Part shown: in pieces, positions 17,401-24,990 of the stretch
How the letters are laid out: the number at the start of each line of letters is the position of its first letter
Position numbering within the stretch: position 1 is the stretch's first letter
DNA from: Streptomyces sp. GESEQ-35
GTDB lineage: Bacteria > Actinomycetota > Actinomycetes > Streptomycetales > Streptomycetaceae
DNA length: 64,000 nt
Reading direction: 5' to 3'
Assembly (NCBI RefSeq): GCF_017948485.1
Contig: NZ_JAFFSX010000002.1
Span: 620,001 to 684,000, forward strand
The notes under the pieces: model-generated
What the model saw: only the letters and a program-made list of their open reading frames with translations
The model's database searches: none
Told to the model about the DNA's origin: nothing
Program-made: the position numbers and the translations under genes

Positions 17401-18344
17401 CGGTGACAGCGGTGCCGCTGGAGCGGGTGCCCGTGCTGACCCACCAGGACGGCTCCGACTCGGTGAAGGTGACCGGCGAGGGCTTCTCGGTCACCGTCGA
17501 CAAGGGCAGCGGCGTCATCACGTCGTACGAGGCCCAGGGCACCCCGCTCATCAGCTCCGGGCCCGTGCCGAACTTCTGGCGGGCGCCGACCGACAACGAC
17601 AAGGGCAACGGCCAGCACACCCGCAACCAGACCTGGCGGGACGCGGGCGCGCGCCGCAAGGTCACGGACGTCGGCGTGCGCGAACTCCAGGGCAGAGCCG
17701 TCGAGATCAAGGTCGCCGGCACACTGCCGACCACGGTCGAGTCGACGTACACCACCACCTACACCGTTTTCGGAAACGGCGAGATCAAGGTCGACAACAG
17801 CCTGCACCCGGGCGCGTCGAGCCTGCCGTACATCCCGGAGGTCGGGACGCTGCTGTTCCTGCCGGGCGGCCTGGACCGCGTTCACTACTACGGCCGCGGC
17901 CCCGAGGAGAACCACTGGGACCGCAACGACGGCACCGACGTGGGCCTGTACTCCGGGACCGTCGACGGGCAGTGGACCCCGTACATCCGACCGCAGGAGA
18001 ACGGCAACAAGACCGACGTGCGCTGGGTCGCCCTCACCGACCGACGCGGCAACGGACTCCTCGTCAGCGGCGAACCCCTCCTTGAGGTGAACGCCTCGCA
18101 CCTCACCCCGGAGGACCTGTCGGTCGGGGCGCGCCACGACTACCAGCTCACCCCGCGCGAGGAGGTCGTCCTGCGCGTGAACCACCGGCAGATGGGCGTG
18201 GGCGGCGACAACAGCTGGGGCGCGCACACGCACGACGAGTACAAGCTGTTCGCCGACCGGGACTACTCGTACACCTACCGGCTGCGACCGCTCACCGACG
18301 TGGCCGAGGCGACGGCGGCCTCACGGCGTCCGACGGCGACCTAA
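14439..18344 (+). CDS. Tat-exported GH2 beta-galactosidase with internal LamG domain
   Basis: 1301 aa; ATG 14439 has GAGGAAGG upstream, better than GTG 14403. A Tat signal (SRRRLLE, then a hydrophobic stretch to PAQA) opens the protein. The GH2 order is complete: jelly-roll (YRRTFTVPEDWSGRRTFLHF), Ig-like domains, and a TIM barrel with RGTNRHEMHP. Acid/base Glu520 is in SLGNEAG and nucleophile Glu584 in MIEYSHAMGNS. A LamG/concanavalin-like domain occupies residues ~650-805, interrupting the barrel between WDFMDQSVSW and AYGGDWGDNPNDGNF. The C-terminal LacZ small domain (VDNSLHPG, YGRGPEENHWDRN) is present. Likely role is extracellular hydrolysis of beta-galactosides or galactan oligomers. 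It stands alone between a lipoprotein gene and a repeat. Confidence 0.92.
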   Translation: MPHPHAHQHSSHSSPASPAERPVISRRRLLESSAAVLGALALSTPAQASSRRAAPTATPEWNGNIALFQVGTEPPHTTLMPYADVRQALAADRTRSPYRQSLDGTWKFAYADRPDDRDPDFYRTDVDDKDWDTLPVPAVWQLHGYDFPIYVNITYPWWGPNGLGEEPQPPAAPTRYNPVGQYRRTFTVPEDWSGRRTFLHFEGVKSAHYVWINGELVGYHEDSYTPAEYDITERLKPGTNQIAVEVYRYSDGDWLEDQDMIRLSGIFRSVYLYSTPAVHLRDFKLDTPLSDDHTAAELSVTASVRAYGIVGEGRYTVETQLYDDRGHAVWSRPLQQAVDAGAPGTDVTVQSQKAVPAPRLWSAEHPNLYTAVLRLRDPGGKVIETLSHRVGLREFALKDGLMRINGKPVSFRGTNRHEMHPARGTALTRADMVLDIGVIKRMNMNTVRTSHYPDNPLWLELADEYGLYLVDEANVETHAIRGEYPGNHADWSEACVARAQNMVHRDKNHASVVIWSLGNEAGAGSTFVNMHDWIRSYDPTRVIQYEGDDSPGVSDIRSEMYESPARVEARAKDTADTRPYVMIEYSHAMGNSNGNFKKYWDIIRRYDVLQGGWIWDFMDQSVSWPTPTRKVLTESGPGRLKGEILAPSGTFDRDKGVNGGTVFARDSAVDLTGSLTLEAWITPHVTGYHQPILAKGDTQYALKQTNKNIEFFIHGGGQWITASWAVPADWTGKEHHVAGVFDADAGTLTLYVDGEERATRTTTRKPGSNTAPLSLATDVDNWTREFSGTIRRAHVYARALTAAELASGSRGPGDDGVRFWFDAATVAFTEKRSREKAFFAYGGDWGDNPNDGNFVADGIVTADRGHTGKAAEVKQAYQAINAVSSGETGVVSLTNEYLFTNLREFDGSWSLLADGKVVQRGKLTRAQLDVPPQSEKEITVPVRLPADPAPGAEYFLQLSFTTKEATKWAKAGFEVAKQQLSVDAGSPAVTAVPLERVPVLTHQDGSDSVKVTGEGFSVTVDKGSGVITSYEAQGTPLISSGPVPNFWRAPTDNDKGNGQHTRNQTWRDAGARRKVTDVGVRELQGRAVEIKVAGTLPTTVESTYTTTYTVFGNGEIKVDNSLHPGASSLPYIPEVGTLLFLPGGLDRVHYYGRGPEENHWDRNDGTDVGLYSGTVDGQWTPYIRPQENGNKTDVRWVALTDRRGNGLLVSGEPLLEVNASHLTPEDLSVGARHDYQLTPREEVVLRVNHRQMGVGGDNSWGAHTHDEYKLFADRDYSYTYRLRPLTDVAEATAASRRPTAT

Positions 18345-18460
18345 GCGCTCCGCTGGGTGGGCGGCTCGTTCGGCTGCGGGCCGGTGGGGGCCGTCGATCG
18401 GCTGCGGGCCGGTGGGGGCTGGTCGCGCAGTTCCCCGCGCCCCTTTGGGGCGCGTACCGC
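18344..18460 (+). repeat. Dispersed palindromic repeat, copy D (degenerate, with internal duplication)
   Basis: It starts AGCGCTCCGCTGGG directly after the beta-galactosidase stop and ends in TGGTCGCGCAGTTCCCCGCG with CGCCCCTTTGGGGCG. The middle differs from other copies: a 21-bp unit (18371-18391) is repeated at 18399-18419. It separates two convergent genes, so it may act as a terminator. Confidence 0.8.
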
Positions 18461-18491
18461 ATCGGACGTCACCAGGACCGCTTAGTAGCCG

Positions 18492-19427
18492 TCACAACCG
18501 GATGCGGGCGGCGACCGGCACATGGTCGCTGCCCGTGTCCGGCAGTGTCCAGATGCGGGTCACGGTGGCGTCCCGGGCCAGGATCTGGTCGATTCTGGCC
18601 AGCGGGAAGGACGCGGGCCAGCTGAAGGCCAGTCCCTCACGTGGGGCACTCAGGTGCGCGCGCACCGGGTCCAGCCCGCGGTCGTCGACCGTGCTGTTGA
18701 GGTCGCCGAGCAGGATCACGTCCGGCAGTCGTTCCGCGTCCAGTGCGCGTCCGAGCAGGGCCGCGCTCTCGTCGCGGCGAGCGGTGCCGAACCCGGGGCC
18801 CAGGCGGACGGAGGGGAGGTGCGCGACGTACACCGCGACAGCGCCCGACGGGGTCGCGGCGGTGGCCCGCAGACCGCGGTTCCAGTCCGTCCCGACGCCG
18901 GTCGGTCTGATGTCGACGGCCCGTACGCCGGTGAGCGGGTACCGGGACCACAGGCCGACCGTGCCCATGACGGCGTGGTGCGGGTAGTCGAGGGCGGCCG
19001 TGAACTCCCTTGCGTGGGACGGCGTCACCTCTTCGAGTGCTATCAGGTCGGCGTCGGCACCCAGCAGGGTGCGCGCGGTTCCGGCCGGGTCCGGGTTCGT
19101 GTCGCTGACGTTGTGCTGCACGGCCGTGAGGTCGTACGCCCCGTCCGACCGGGGGAGCAGCAGCCCGCCGAAGAGGGCCAGCCAGGCCGCCAGGGGTGGC
19201 AACACCGTGGTGAGCACGATGGGTGAGCGCCGCACCAGCGCCACGCCCGCCAGGACCGGGACGGCCAGTCCGAGCCAGGGCAGGAAGGTCTCCAGCAGAC
19301 TGCCCAGTCTGCCGACCCGGTTGGGCACGACGGCGTGAAACGTCAGCACGCCGGCGACGAGGACGCTCGCCAGCCATGCGCTGCGGGGGCGGAACCAGGT
19401 GCTCACGGTGGGTCGCGTAGGACTCAT
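18492..19427 (-). CDS. Endonuclease/exonuclease/phosphatase-family membrane-anchored hydrolase
   Basis: 311 aa from ATG 19427. The first ~100 residues hold three hydrophobic segments (WLASVLVAGVLTFHAVV, WLGLAVPVLAGVALV, VLPPLAAWLALFGGLLL). The rest is an EEP-fold domain with metal and catalytic motifs: VQHNVSDTN (N), LIALEEVTP (catalytic Glu), LLGDLNST (D-x-N) and the terminal GSDHVPVAARI (Asp-His). The domain should face outside. Substrates of this family range from DNA to phospholipids and cannot be told here. It is convergent with the beta-galactosidase and divergent from the ada-alkA gene. Confidence 0.85.
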   Translation of the reverse strand: MSPTRPTVSTWFRPRSAWLASVLVAGVLTFHAVVPNRVGRLGSLLETFLPWLGLAVPVLAGVALVRRSPIVLTTVLPPLAAWLALFGGLLLPRSDGAYDLTAVQHNVSDTNPDPAGTARTLLGADADLIALEEVTPSHAREFTAALDYPHHAVMGTVGLWSRYPLTGVRAVDIRPTGVGTDWNRGLRATAATPSGAVAVYVAHLPSVRLGPGFGTARRDESAALLGRALDAERLPDVILLGDLNSTVDDRGLDPVRAHLSAPREGLAFSWPASFPLARIDQILARDATVTRIWTLPDTGSDHVPVAARIRL

Positions 19428-19568
19428 AGGTCTCGTACGACGCGCAGCCCGACGATCTCGGTTCCCGAGCCCACTCCGGAGGCAGGTGATCCGCCCGGCC
19501 CCAGGGCACGCGAGGTTCATGTCGGATTCTCGCCAGCAAGGGGTCGGGCGGTCACCCATGCTGGACGT

Positions 19569-21052
19569 ATGCAGAACGCGATGCACACCGACTGGGAGCG
19601 GTGCGTGCGCGCCGTCCAGTCCAAGGACGCGCGCTTCGACGGCTGGTTCTTCACGGCCGTCACCACCACCCGCATCTACTGCCGGCCCAGCTGCCCCGTC
19701 GTGCCGCCCAAGCCGGAGAACATGACCTTCTACTCGAGCGCGGCCGCCTGCCAGCAGGCCGGCTTCCAGCCTGCAAGCGCTGCCGCCCCGACACCAGCCC
19801 CGGCTCGCCGGAGTGGAACCAGCGCGCCGACCTCGTCGCCCGCGCGATGCGGCTGATCGCCGACGGCATCGTGGACCGCGAGGGCGTCCCCGGCCTCGCC
19901 GCCCGCCTCGGCTACAGCACCCGCCAGGTCGAGCGCCAGCTCCTCGCCGAACTGGGCGCGGGCCCCCTCGCCATCGCCCGCGCCCAACGCGCCCAAACGG
20001 CAAGGCTGTTGATCGAGACGACCCCGCTTCCGATGGCGGAGATCGCCTTCGCGGCAGGCTTCTCCTCCATCCGCACCTTCAACGACACCGTGCGCGAGGT
20101 CTTCGCCCTGTCCCCGAGCGAGCTGCGCGCCCGCGTGCCCGCGTCTCGCGGCGCCCAGGGCACGCCGGGCGTGCTGGCCCTGCGCCTCCCCTTCCGCGCC
20201 CCCCTCAACCCCGACAACCTCTTCGGCCACCTCGCGGCCACCGCCGTACCCGGGGTGGAGGAATGGCGGGACGGCGCGTACCGCCGGACGCTCAGGCTGC
20301 CGTACGGCCATGCAATCGTGTCCCTGACGCCCGAGCCGGACCATGTCGCCTGCCGCCTCACCCTCAGCGACCTGCGCGATCTGCCCGTCGCGATCAGCCG
20401 CTGCCGGCGCATGCTGGACCTGGACGCCGACCCGGTGGCGGTCGACGAGCAACTCCGCCTGGACCCGGTCCTCGCGCCCCTCGTCGACAAGGCCCCCGGC
20501 CGCCGCGTCCCGCGCACGGTGGACGAGGCCGAGTTCGCGATCCGCGCGGTCCTCGGCCAACAGGTCTCCACGGCGGCGGCCCGCACCCACGCGGCCCGCC
20601 TGGTCACCGCGCACGGCGAGCAGGTCGACGACGCGGAGGGCGGCCTGACCCACCTGTTCCCGTCACCGGAGGCGCTGGCGGCCCTGGACCCGGAGTCGCT
20701 GGCGATGCCGCGCACGCGCCGGGCGACCTTCACCACCTTGGTGAGCCAACTGGCGGACGGCACACTGCACTTGGGAGTGGAAAGCGACTGGGCGGAAACC
20801 CGTTCACGCCTGCTCTCCCTCCCGGGCTTCGGCCCCTGGACGGTCGACGTCATCGCGATGCGCGCCCTCGGCGACCCCGACGCGTTCCTCCCCACGGACC
20901 TCGGAATCCGCCGCGCGGCCCAGGAGTTGGGCCTGCCCTCCACCCCAGCGGCCCTCACGAGACGTGCGGCCGCGTGGGCGCCCTGGCGGGCGTACGCGGT
21001 CCAGTACCTGTGGGCGACGGACAGCCACCCGATCAACTTCCTTCCTGTATAA
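19569..21052 (+). pseudogene. Ada-AlkA fusion (DNA alkylation repair), broken by a -1 frameshift
   Basis: Two overlapping frames make up one family protein. The first (from ATG 19569 or 19581) holds the Ada zinc domain up to CQQAGFQ, with the methyl-acceptor region YCRPSCP. The second frame begins ACKRCRPDTSPGSPEWNQRADL. It continues through an AraC-type HTH (FSSIRTFNDTVREVF), AlkA_N, and a HhH-GPD glycosylase (LPGFGPWTVDVIAMRALG) with the catalytic Asp in LPTDLGI. The break is at ~19767-19769, where one base, probably the second G of GG, is missing between the two zinc-ligand Cys pairs. As written, the protein stops at ~95 aa. A sequencing error is possible because everything else is intact. 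It is followed by ogt in an adaptive-response operon. Confidence 0.85.
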
Positions 21053-21062
21053 GGACCTTGTA

Positions 21063-21545
21063 GTGAAACAGCACACCGTCATCGACAGCCCCTACGGCCC
21101 GCTGACCCTCGTAGCCGACCACGGCACCCTCTGCGGCCTCTACATGACAGACCAGCGCCACCGCCCACCGGAGGAGTCCTTCGGCCCCCGAGACGGCACG
21201 CTCTTCGCCGACACCGAGGAACAACTCGACGCGTATTTCGCAGGCGAGCTGAAGGAGTTCACCCTCGAACTACGCCTGCACGGCACACCGTTCCAGCGCA
21301 CCGTCTGGGACCAGCTCCGCAAGATCCCCTACGGCGAGACCCGCTCCTACGGCGACCTGGCCGACGCCCTCGGCAACCCCGGCGCCTCCCGCGCGGTAGG
21401 CCTCGCCAACGGCAAGAACCCCATCGGCATCATCGTCCCCTGCCACCGCGTCGTCGGCGCCGACGGCAGCCTCACGGGATACGGCGGCGGCCTGCAACGC
21501 AAGCAGCGGTTGCTGGACTTCGAGGGCGGGGCGGCGCTGTTCTGA
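21063..21545 (+). CDS. ogt: Methylated-DNA--protein-cysteine methyltransferase
   Basis: 160 aa from GTG 21063, with AAGGA ending the upstream gene as its ribosome-binding site. The acceptor motif IIVPCHRVVG, the preceding ASRAVGLANGKNPI (arginine finger region) and the RKIPYGETRSYGDLA helix are the O6-alkylguanine-DNA alkyltransferase signature. It moves O6-alkyl groups from guanine to its own cysteine in a single turnover. Only 10 nt separate it from the ada-alkA gene, so the two form an alkylation-repair operon. The frameshift upstream could reduce its translation if it depends on coupling. Confidence 0.93.
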   Translation: MKQHTVIDSPYGPLTLVADHGTLCGLYMTDQRHRPPEESFGPRDGTLFADTEEQLDAYFAGELKEFTLELRLHGTPFQRTVWDQLRKIPYGETRSYGDLADALGNPGASRAVGLANGKNPIGIIVPCHRVVGADGSLTGYGGGLQRKQRLLDFEGGAALF

Positions 21546-21552
21546 GCACCGG

Positions 21553-22281
21553 CTATTCATCACCGAGGGTGCGCAGCAGCTCGGGCAGTGCGGTGCCGAT
21601 GGGTTCCCGGATGACCTCGTCGGCACGGTCGTCGTAGGGCGTGGACTCGGCGTTGACGATGACGAGGCGTGCGCCGTGGTCGGCGGCGATGCCGGCGAGT
21701 CCGGCGGCGGGCTGCACCTGGAGGCTGGTGCCGACGGCGATGAACAGCTGGCTGGCCTTGCTGATGGCGAGGGCCTCGCCGAGGACGACGGGGTCCAGCC
21801 GTTCGCCGAACATGACGGTCGCCGACTTGAGGATGCCGCCGCACTCCAGGCACGGCGGGTCTGCTTCACCGGCCTCGACGCGGGCGATCGCGTCCTCCAT
21901 CGGGCCCCGGGTATGGCACTTGGTGCACACGAACCTGCGCGCGCTGCCGTGCAGTTCCAGCACCTTGCGGGCGGGCATCCCGGCGAGCTGGTGCAGCCCG
22001 TCCACGTTCTGGGTGATGACCCGCACCGGGATCCCCGACTTCTCCAGCTCGGCGACGGCCCGGTGCGCCGCGTTGGGCTCGGCCTTGAGGGTCCGGTTCT
22101 TCCGCCGCATCTGCCATGACCGTCGCCGGATCTCGCGATCGCCCATGTAGTACTCGTACGTCACGAGCTTCTCGGCCTCCGGGTCCCGGCGCCACAGGCC
22201 GTTGGGGCCGCGATAGTCCGGGATCCCGGAGTCGGTGGAGATACCTGCGCCACTGAGGATCGCTACGAGAGGCCTGTCCAT
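21553..22281 (-). CDS. Sir2-family NAD-dependent protein deacylase
   Basis: 242 aa, ATG at 22281. Sirtuin motifs run in order: GAGISTDSGIPDYRG (NAD pocket), TQNVDGLH, catalytic His in VLELHGSARRF, zinc site CTKC...CLEC, MFGERLD and IAVGTSLQVQPAAGL. It should remove acetyl or acyl groups from lysines using NAD+. It converges with ogt only 7 nt away, so the two 3' ends nearly touch. No substrate gene is adjacent. Family membership is clear. Confidence 0.93.
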   Translation of the reverse strand: MDRPLVAILSGAGISTDSGIPDYRGPNGLWRRDPEAEKLVTYEYYMGDREIRRRSWQMRRKNRTLKAEPNAAHRAVAELEKSGIPVRVITQNVDGLHQLAGMPARKVLELHGSARRFVCTKCHTRGPMEDAIARVEAGEADPPCLECGGILKSATVMFGERLDPVVLGEALAISKASQLFIAVGTSLQVQPAAGLAGIAADHGARLVIVNAESTPYDDRADEVIREPIGTALPELLRTLGDE

Positions 22282-22378
22282 GGGCCGAGGGTAGGACGCC
22301 TGCCAACCTGGAGCGAACGGGTATTGGGGCGGCCGTCCTGTCGGCTCCGCGGCCCGCCCATGACCGCCCGGCGGCGGC

Positions 22379-22921
22379 CTAGCCCTTGGAGTCCGGCTTC
22401 CAGTCCTGGACGAGGAGCCCGAGGAGTACCTCGTCGAGGAACTCGCCCATCACCCAGGCCGCGGAGCGCAGTACGCCCTCGCGGACGAAGCCGTTGCGCT
22501 CGGCGGAGCGCAGCATCGCGGCGTTGTCCGACAGCGTCTCGATCTGTAGCCGCTGAAGGCCGCGTACGACGAAGCCGTAGTGGCACTGCACCGCGACCAC
22601 GTCGGTGCCGTAGCCCTTGCCGCGGGCGGACGGCAGCAGCCCAAGACCGATGTGCGCGGACCGGTTGTGATTGTCGATGTTCCACAGCGTGGTGGTGCCG
22701 ACCAGCGTGCCGCCGTCCAGCTCCACCACCGAGAACGGAATGTGCCTCTGCTCCGTGTCGTCCACCAGGAGCTGCGAGTCCTTCGAGCCCGGCGTGATCG
22801 GCCGCCACGGCCGGGCGTCCGAACGCGAGTAGTTGACCACGTCGTCGTACAGCTCGGCCTGCAAGATCGGGATGTCGTCCTCGTGCCGGGCCCTGAGCCC
22901 GACCTTAGTGCCCCTCAGCAT
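22379..22921 (-). CDS. GNAT acetyltransferase (RimJ/RimL-like)
   Basis: 180 aa, ATG 22921. GNAT features: LRARHEDDIPILQAELYDD at the N-terminus, beta-strands around VVELDGGTLVGTTTLWNIDNHNRSAHIGLGL, the acetyl-CoA loop LLPSARGKGYGTD, and NDAAMLRSAERNGFVREGV-like helices typical of RimJ/RimL proteins. It probably N-acetylates a small molecule or a protein N-terminus. It is separated by 97 bp from Sir2 and reads the same way. The acceptor is not inferable. Confidence 0.82.
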   Translation of the reverse strand: MLRGTKVGLRARHEDDIPILQAELYDDVVNYSRSDARPWRPITPGSKDSQLLVDDTEQRHIPFSVVELDGGTLVGTTTLWNIDNHNRSAHIGLGLLPSARGKGYGTDVVAVQCHYGFVVRGLQRLQIETLSDNAAMLRSAERNGFVREGVLRSAAWVMGEFLDEVLLGLLVQDWKPDSKG

Positions 22922-23049
22922 GCAAGCTTCCTATCCGACCGGGCCGGCCGGCGGCAAGCCAATTAGAGGTCGCCTCGACGTTGGCGGTCCTGGCGAGAGC
23001 GCAGTTACCGCGGGATGTCGAGGACTGGGCGCTCGGCCCACTGGTGGCG

Positions 23050-23541
23050 TCAGCCCACCCGGTCGCCGTTCTCCAGCTCCGCCGTGCCCGAGCCGTCCGT
23101 CAGGACGTCCAGGGCGGCCAGGACGCGGCGGCCCAATGAACCCGGTAGGTAGTCGGTGAGTTCCTCGCGGGGGACGAGGCGCCAGGACAGGAGTTCCTCC
23201 TCCTGGAGTCGGATCGACTTGATGGCGTCCTCGTCGAGGACGCCGCCGTCGTAGAGATAGGACACCAGCGGCGGGCGGGCCGTGCCGTGTACCCAGTCCA
23301 CCGCGAGCAGACGGCCGAGTTCGATGTCGAGGCCGATCTCCTCGGCCGTCTCGCGGCGCGCGCCCTGCCGTGGGGTCTCGCCGTCGTCGGACTCGATCGT
23401 GCCGCCCGGAAGCGCCCAGCCCTCACGGTAGTTGGGCTCGACCAGCAGCACCCGGCCCTCGGCGTCGCGGAAGAGGGCGGCGGCCCCGGCGAGGACGCGG
23501 GGCAGGCCCGCGATGTACGTGGCGAAGTCTGGAGTGGTCAC
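23050..23541 (-). CDS. NUDIX hydrolase
   Basis: 163 aa from GTG 23541. The Nudix box is GGTIESDDGETPRQGARRETAEEIGLDI split over residues ~48-75: G-x5-E, then x7-REtaEEiG, which binds the divalent metal that cleaves nucleoside diphosphate linkages. An N-terminal strand pair (AAALFRDAEGRVLLVEPNYREGWALPGG) fits. The in-frame ORF reaches 23814, but homology-like sequence starts at this GTG; no strong ribosome-binding site was seen. Substrate unknown. Confidence 0.83.
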   Translation of the reverse strand: MTTPDFATYIAGLPRVLAGAAALFRDAEGRVLLVEPNYREGWALPGGTIESDDGETPRQGARRETAEEIGLDIELGRLLAVDWVHGTARPPLVSYLYDGGVLDEDAIKSIRLQEEELLSWRLVPREELTDYLPGSLGRRVLAALDVLTDGSGTAELENGDRVG

Positions 23542-23737
23542 CAAGGAAGGGTAACCAGCTGCCCGAGCCGCGCCGCGGATTCGCTGCCGACTCGGGGAGC
23601 GCGGGCCGGTGCGAACAGGGATCTGCGCGGGGTGGTCTCCCACAGTCTCCCGCAGTCTCCCGTAGTTCATCGGGACAACTCCGGACCGACCGGGGCGAGT
23701 TGAACGATCGAATCGATCAATTCGAGCGCCCTGCTCC

Positions 23738-24808
23738 TCACTCGCTGTCGGCCAGCCGCACCGTCCGCTCCGCCAGTTCACTGATCCGCACCCCGTCGAA
23801 GCCGAACACCGCACTGCGGACGGTGTCCTCCAACGGGTCCTTCCACTGGTCCGGGATCGCGTCCGCCCCGGTCAGCACCCCGGCCACCGAGCCCGCGGTC
23901 GCGCCGTTGGAGTCGGTGTCCAGGCCGCCGCGGACGGTGAGGGTGATGGTGCGGGTGAAGTCGCCGTCGCCGTACAGGAGCCCGGCCGTGAGCACGGCGG
24001 CGTTCGGGACGGTGTGGATCCAGCCCAGCCCCGCGGTCTCCTCGGACACGGTCGTGAGCGTGTCCTCCCAGGTCATCCGGGTGTCGTGCAGCGAGACGAC
24101 CCGGCGCACGGTGCGCGCCAGCCGGCAGCTGCCGGGGATCATGGCCAGCGCCTCGTCCACGGCGTGCCGCACCGTGGACGCCGTGAACGCCGCCGAGATC
24201 AGCGCGGCCGCCCACATCGCGCCGTACACGCCGTTGCCGGTATGGGACAGCACCGCGTCCCGGCGGGCGAGGGCGGAGGCCCGGCGGGGGACACCGGGGC
24301 AGGTCCAGCCGTAGATGTCGGCACGGATGAGGGCGCCGATCCACTCCTGGTACGGGTTGTCGTAGGTCGCGGTCAGCGGCGGCTTGAGTCCGTTGGCGAG
24401 GTTCCGGTACGCCGCCCGCTCGGCGGTGAAGGTCTGGAGGTACGGCAGTCGCAGCAGCCACAGGTCGCCGACCTGCTCGGTGCTGAAGCCGAAGCCGTGG
24501 GTCTCCAGGAGGTCGAGGCCGAGGATCGCGTAGTCGACGTCGTCGTCCCGGCAGCTGCCGTGGATGCGGCCGCGGACGCACTGGCGCCATTCGGGCCGAA
24601 GCTCGAAGCCGTCGTTCTCGTCCACGGGCGCGGGCAGATAGTCGGTGAGGGGCAGGGCGGCGGCCTGCCGCAGATATCGGTCGATACGGTCCCGCGTCCA
24701 CAGGTCGCCCTGCTCGACCGGCTTGCCCAGCATGTTGCCCGCGATCCGGCCCAGCCAGCCCCCGAGGATGCGGTCCGCGAGCTCTTGCTCAGTGCCCACA
24801 GGGGTCAT
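23738..24808 (-). CDS. ADP-ribosylglycohydrolase family protein
   Basis: 356 aa, ATG 24808. The family's binuclear metal site is visible: CRDDDVDYAILGLDLLE and the late GGLDTDSNGATAGSVAGVLTGADAIPDQW. GGWLGRIAGNMLGKPVE is the N-terminal helix motif. Known members (DraG, ARH) remove ADP-ribose from proteins or small molecules. A Sir2 deacylase lies 1.5 kb away on the same strand, and the NUDIX gene is adjacent. Such trios occur in NAD/ADP-ribose metabolism, but a shared pathway here is only a suggestion. Confidence 0.88.
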   Translation of the reverse strand: MTPVGTEQELADRILGGWLGRIAGNMLGKPVEQGDLWTRDRIDRYLRQAAALPLTDYLPAPVDENDGFELRPEWRQCVRGRIHGSCRDDDVDYAILGLDLLETHGFGFSTEQVGDLWLLRLPYLQTFTAERAAYRNLANGLKPPLTATYDNPYQEWIGALIRADIYGWTCPGVPRRASALARRDAVLSHTGNGVYGAMWAAALISAAFTASTVRHAVDEALAMIPGSCRLARTVRRVVSLHDTRMTWEDTLTTVSEETAGLGWIHTVPNAAVLTAGLLYGDGDFTRTITLTVRGGLDTDSNGATAGSVAGVLTGADAIPDQWKDPLEDTVRSAVFGFDGVRISELAERTVRLADSE

Positions 24809-24990
24809 AGCACCGGTCTACCCAATTCCGTGGTCGGCCGCGCGGGGTTTCGGGCCACTCGCACAGCGGGTTCCCAGCGGCGTCCCAGGCTCCGGTCGGC
24901 GAATGACGGCGGGGGGTTCCTCCGGTTAAGGTCACAGCGGCGCGACTGGTCTTGACATGTGCGAGGCCCGTAGAGCAAGGGGATGCAAAG

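Noticed and set aside
15555..18233. 892-aa minus-strand ORF opposite the beta-galactosidase
   Set aside because: Same reason: no domain, low-complexity, opposite a complete GH2 gene.
23705..23717. GATCGA-A-TCGATC palindrome near the NUDIX/ADP-ribosylglycohydrolase border
   Set aside because: Short dyad in the 3' region of a gene with no promoter context; not distinct enough to call an operator.
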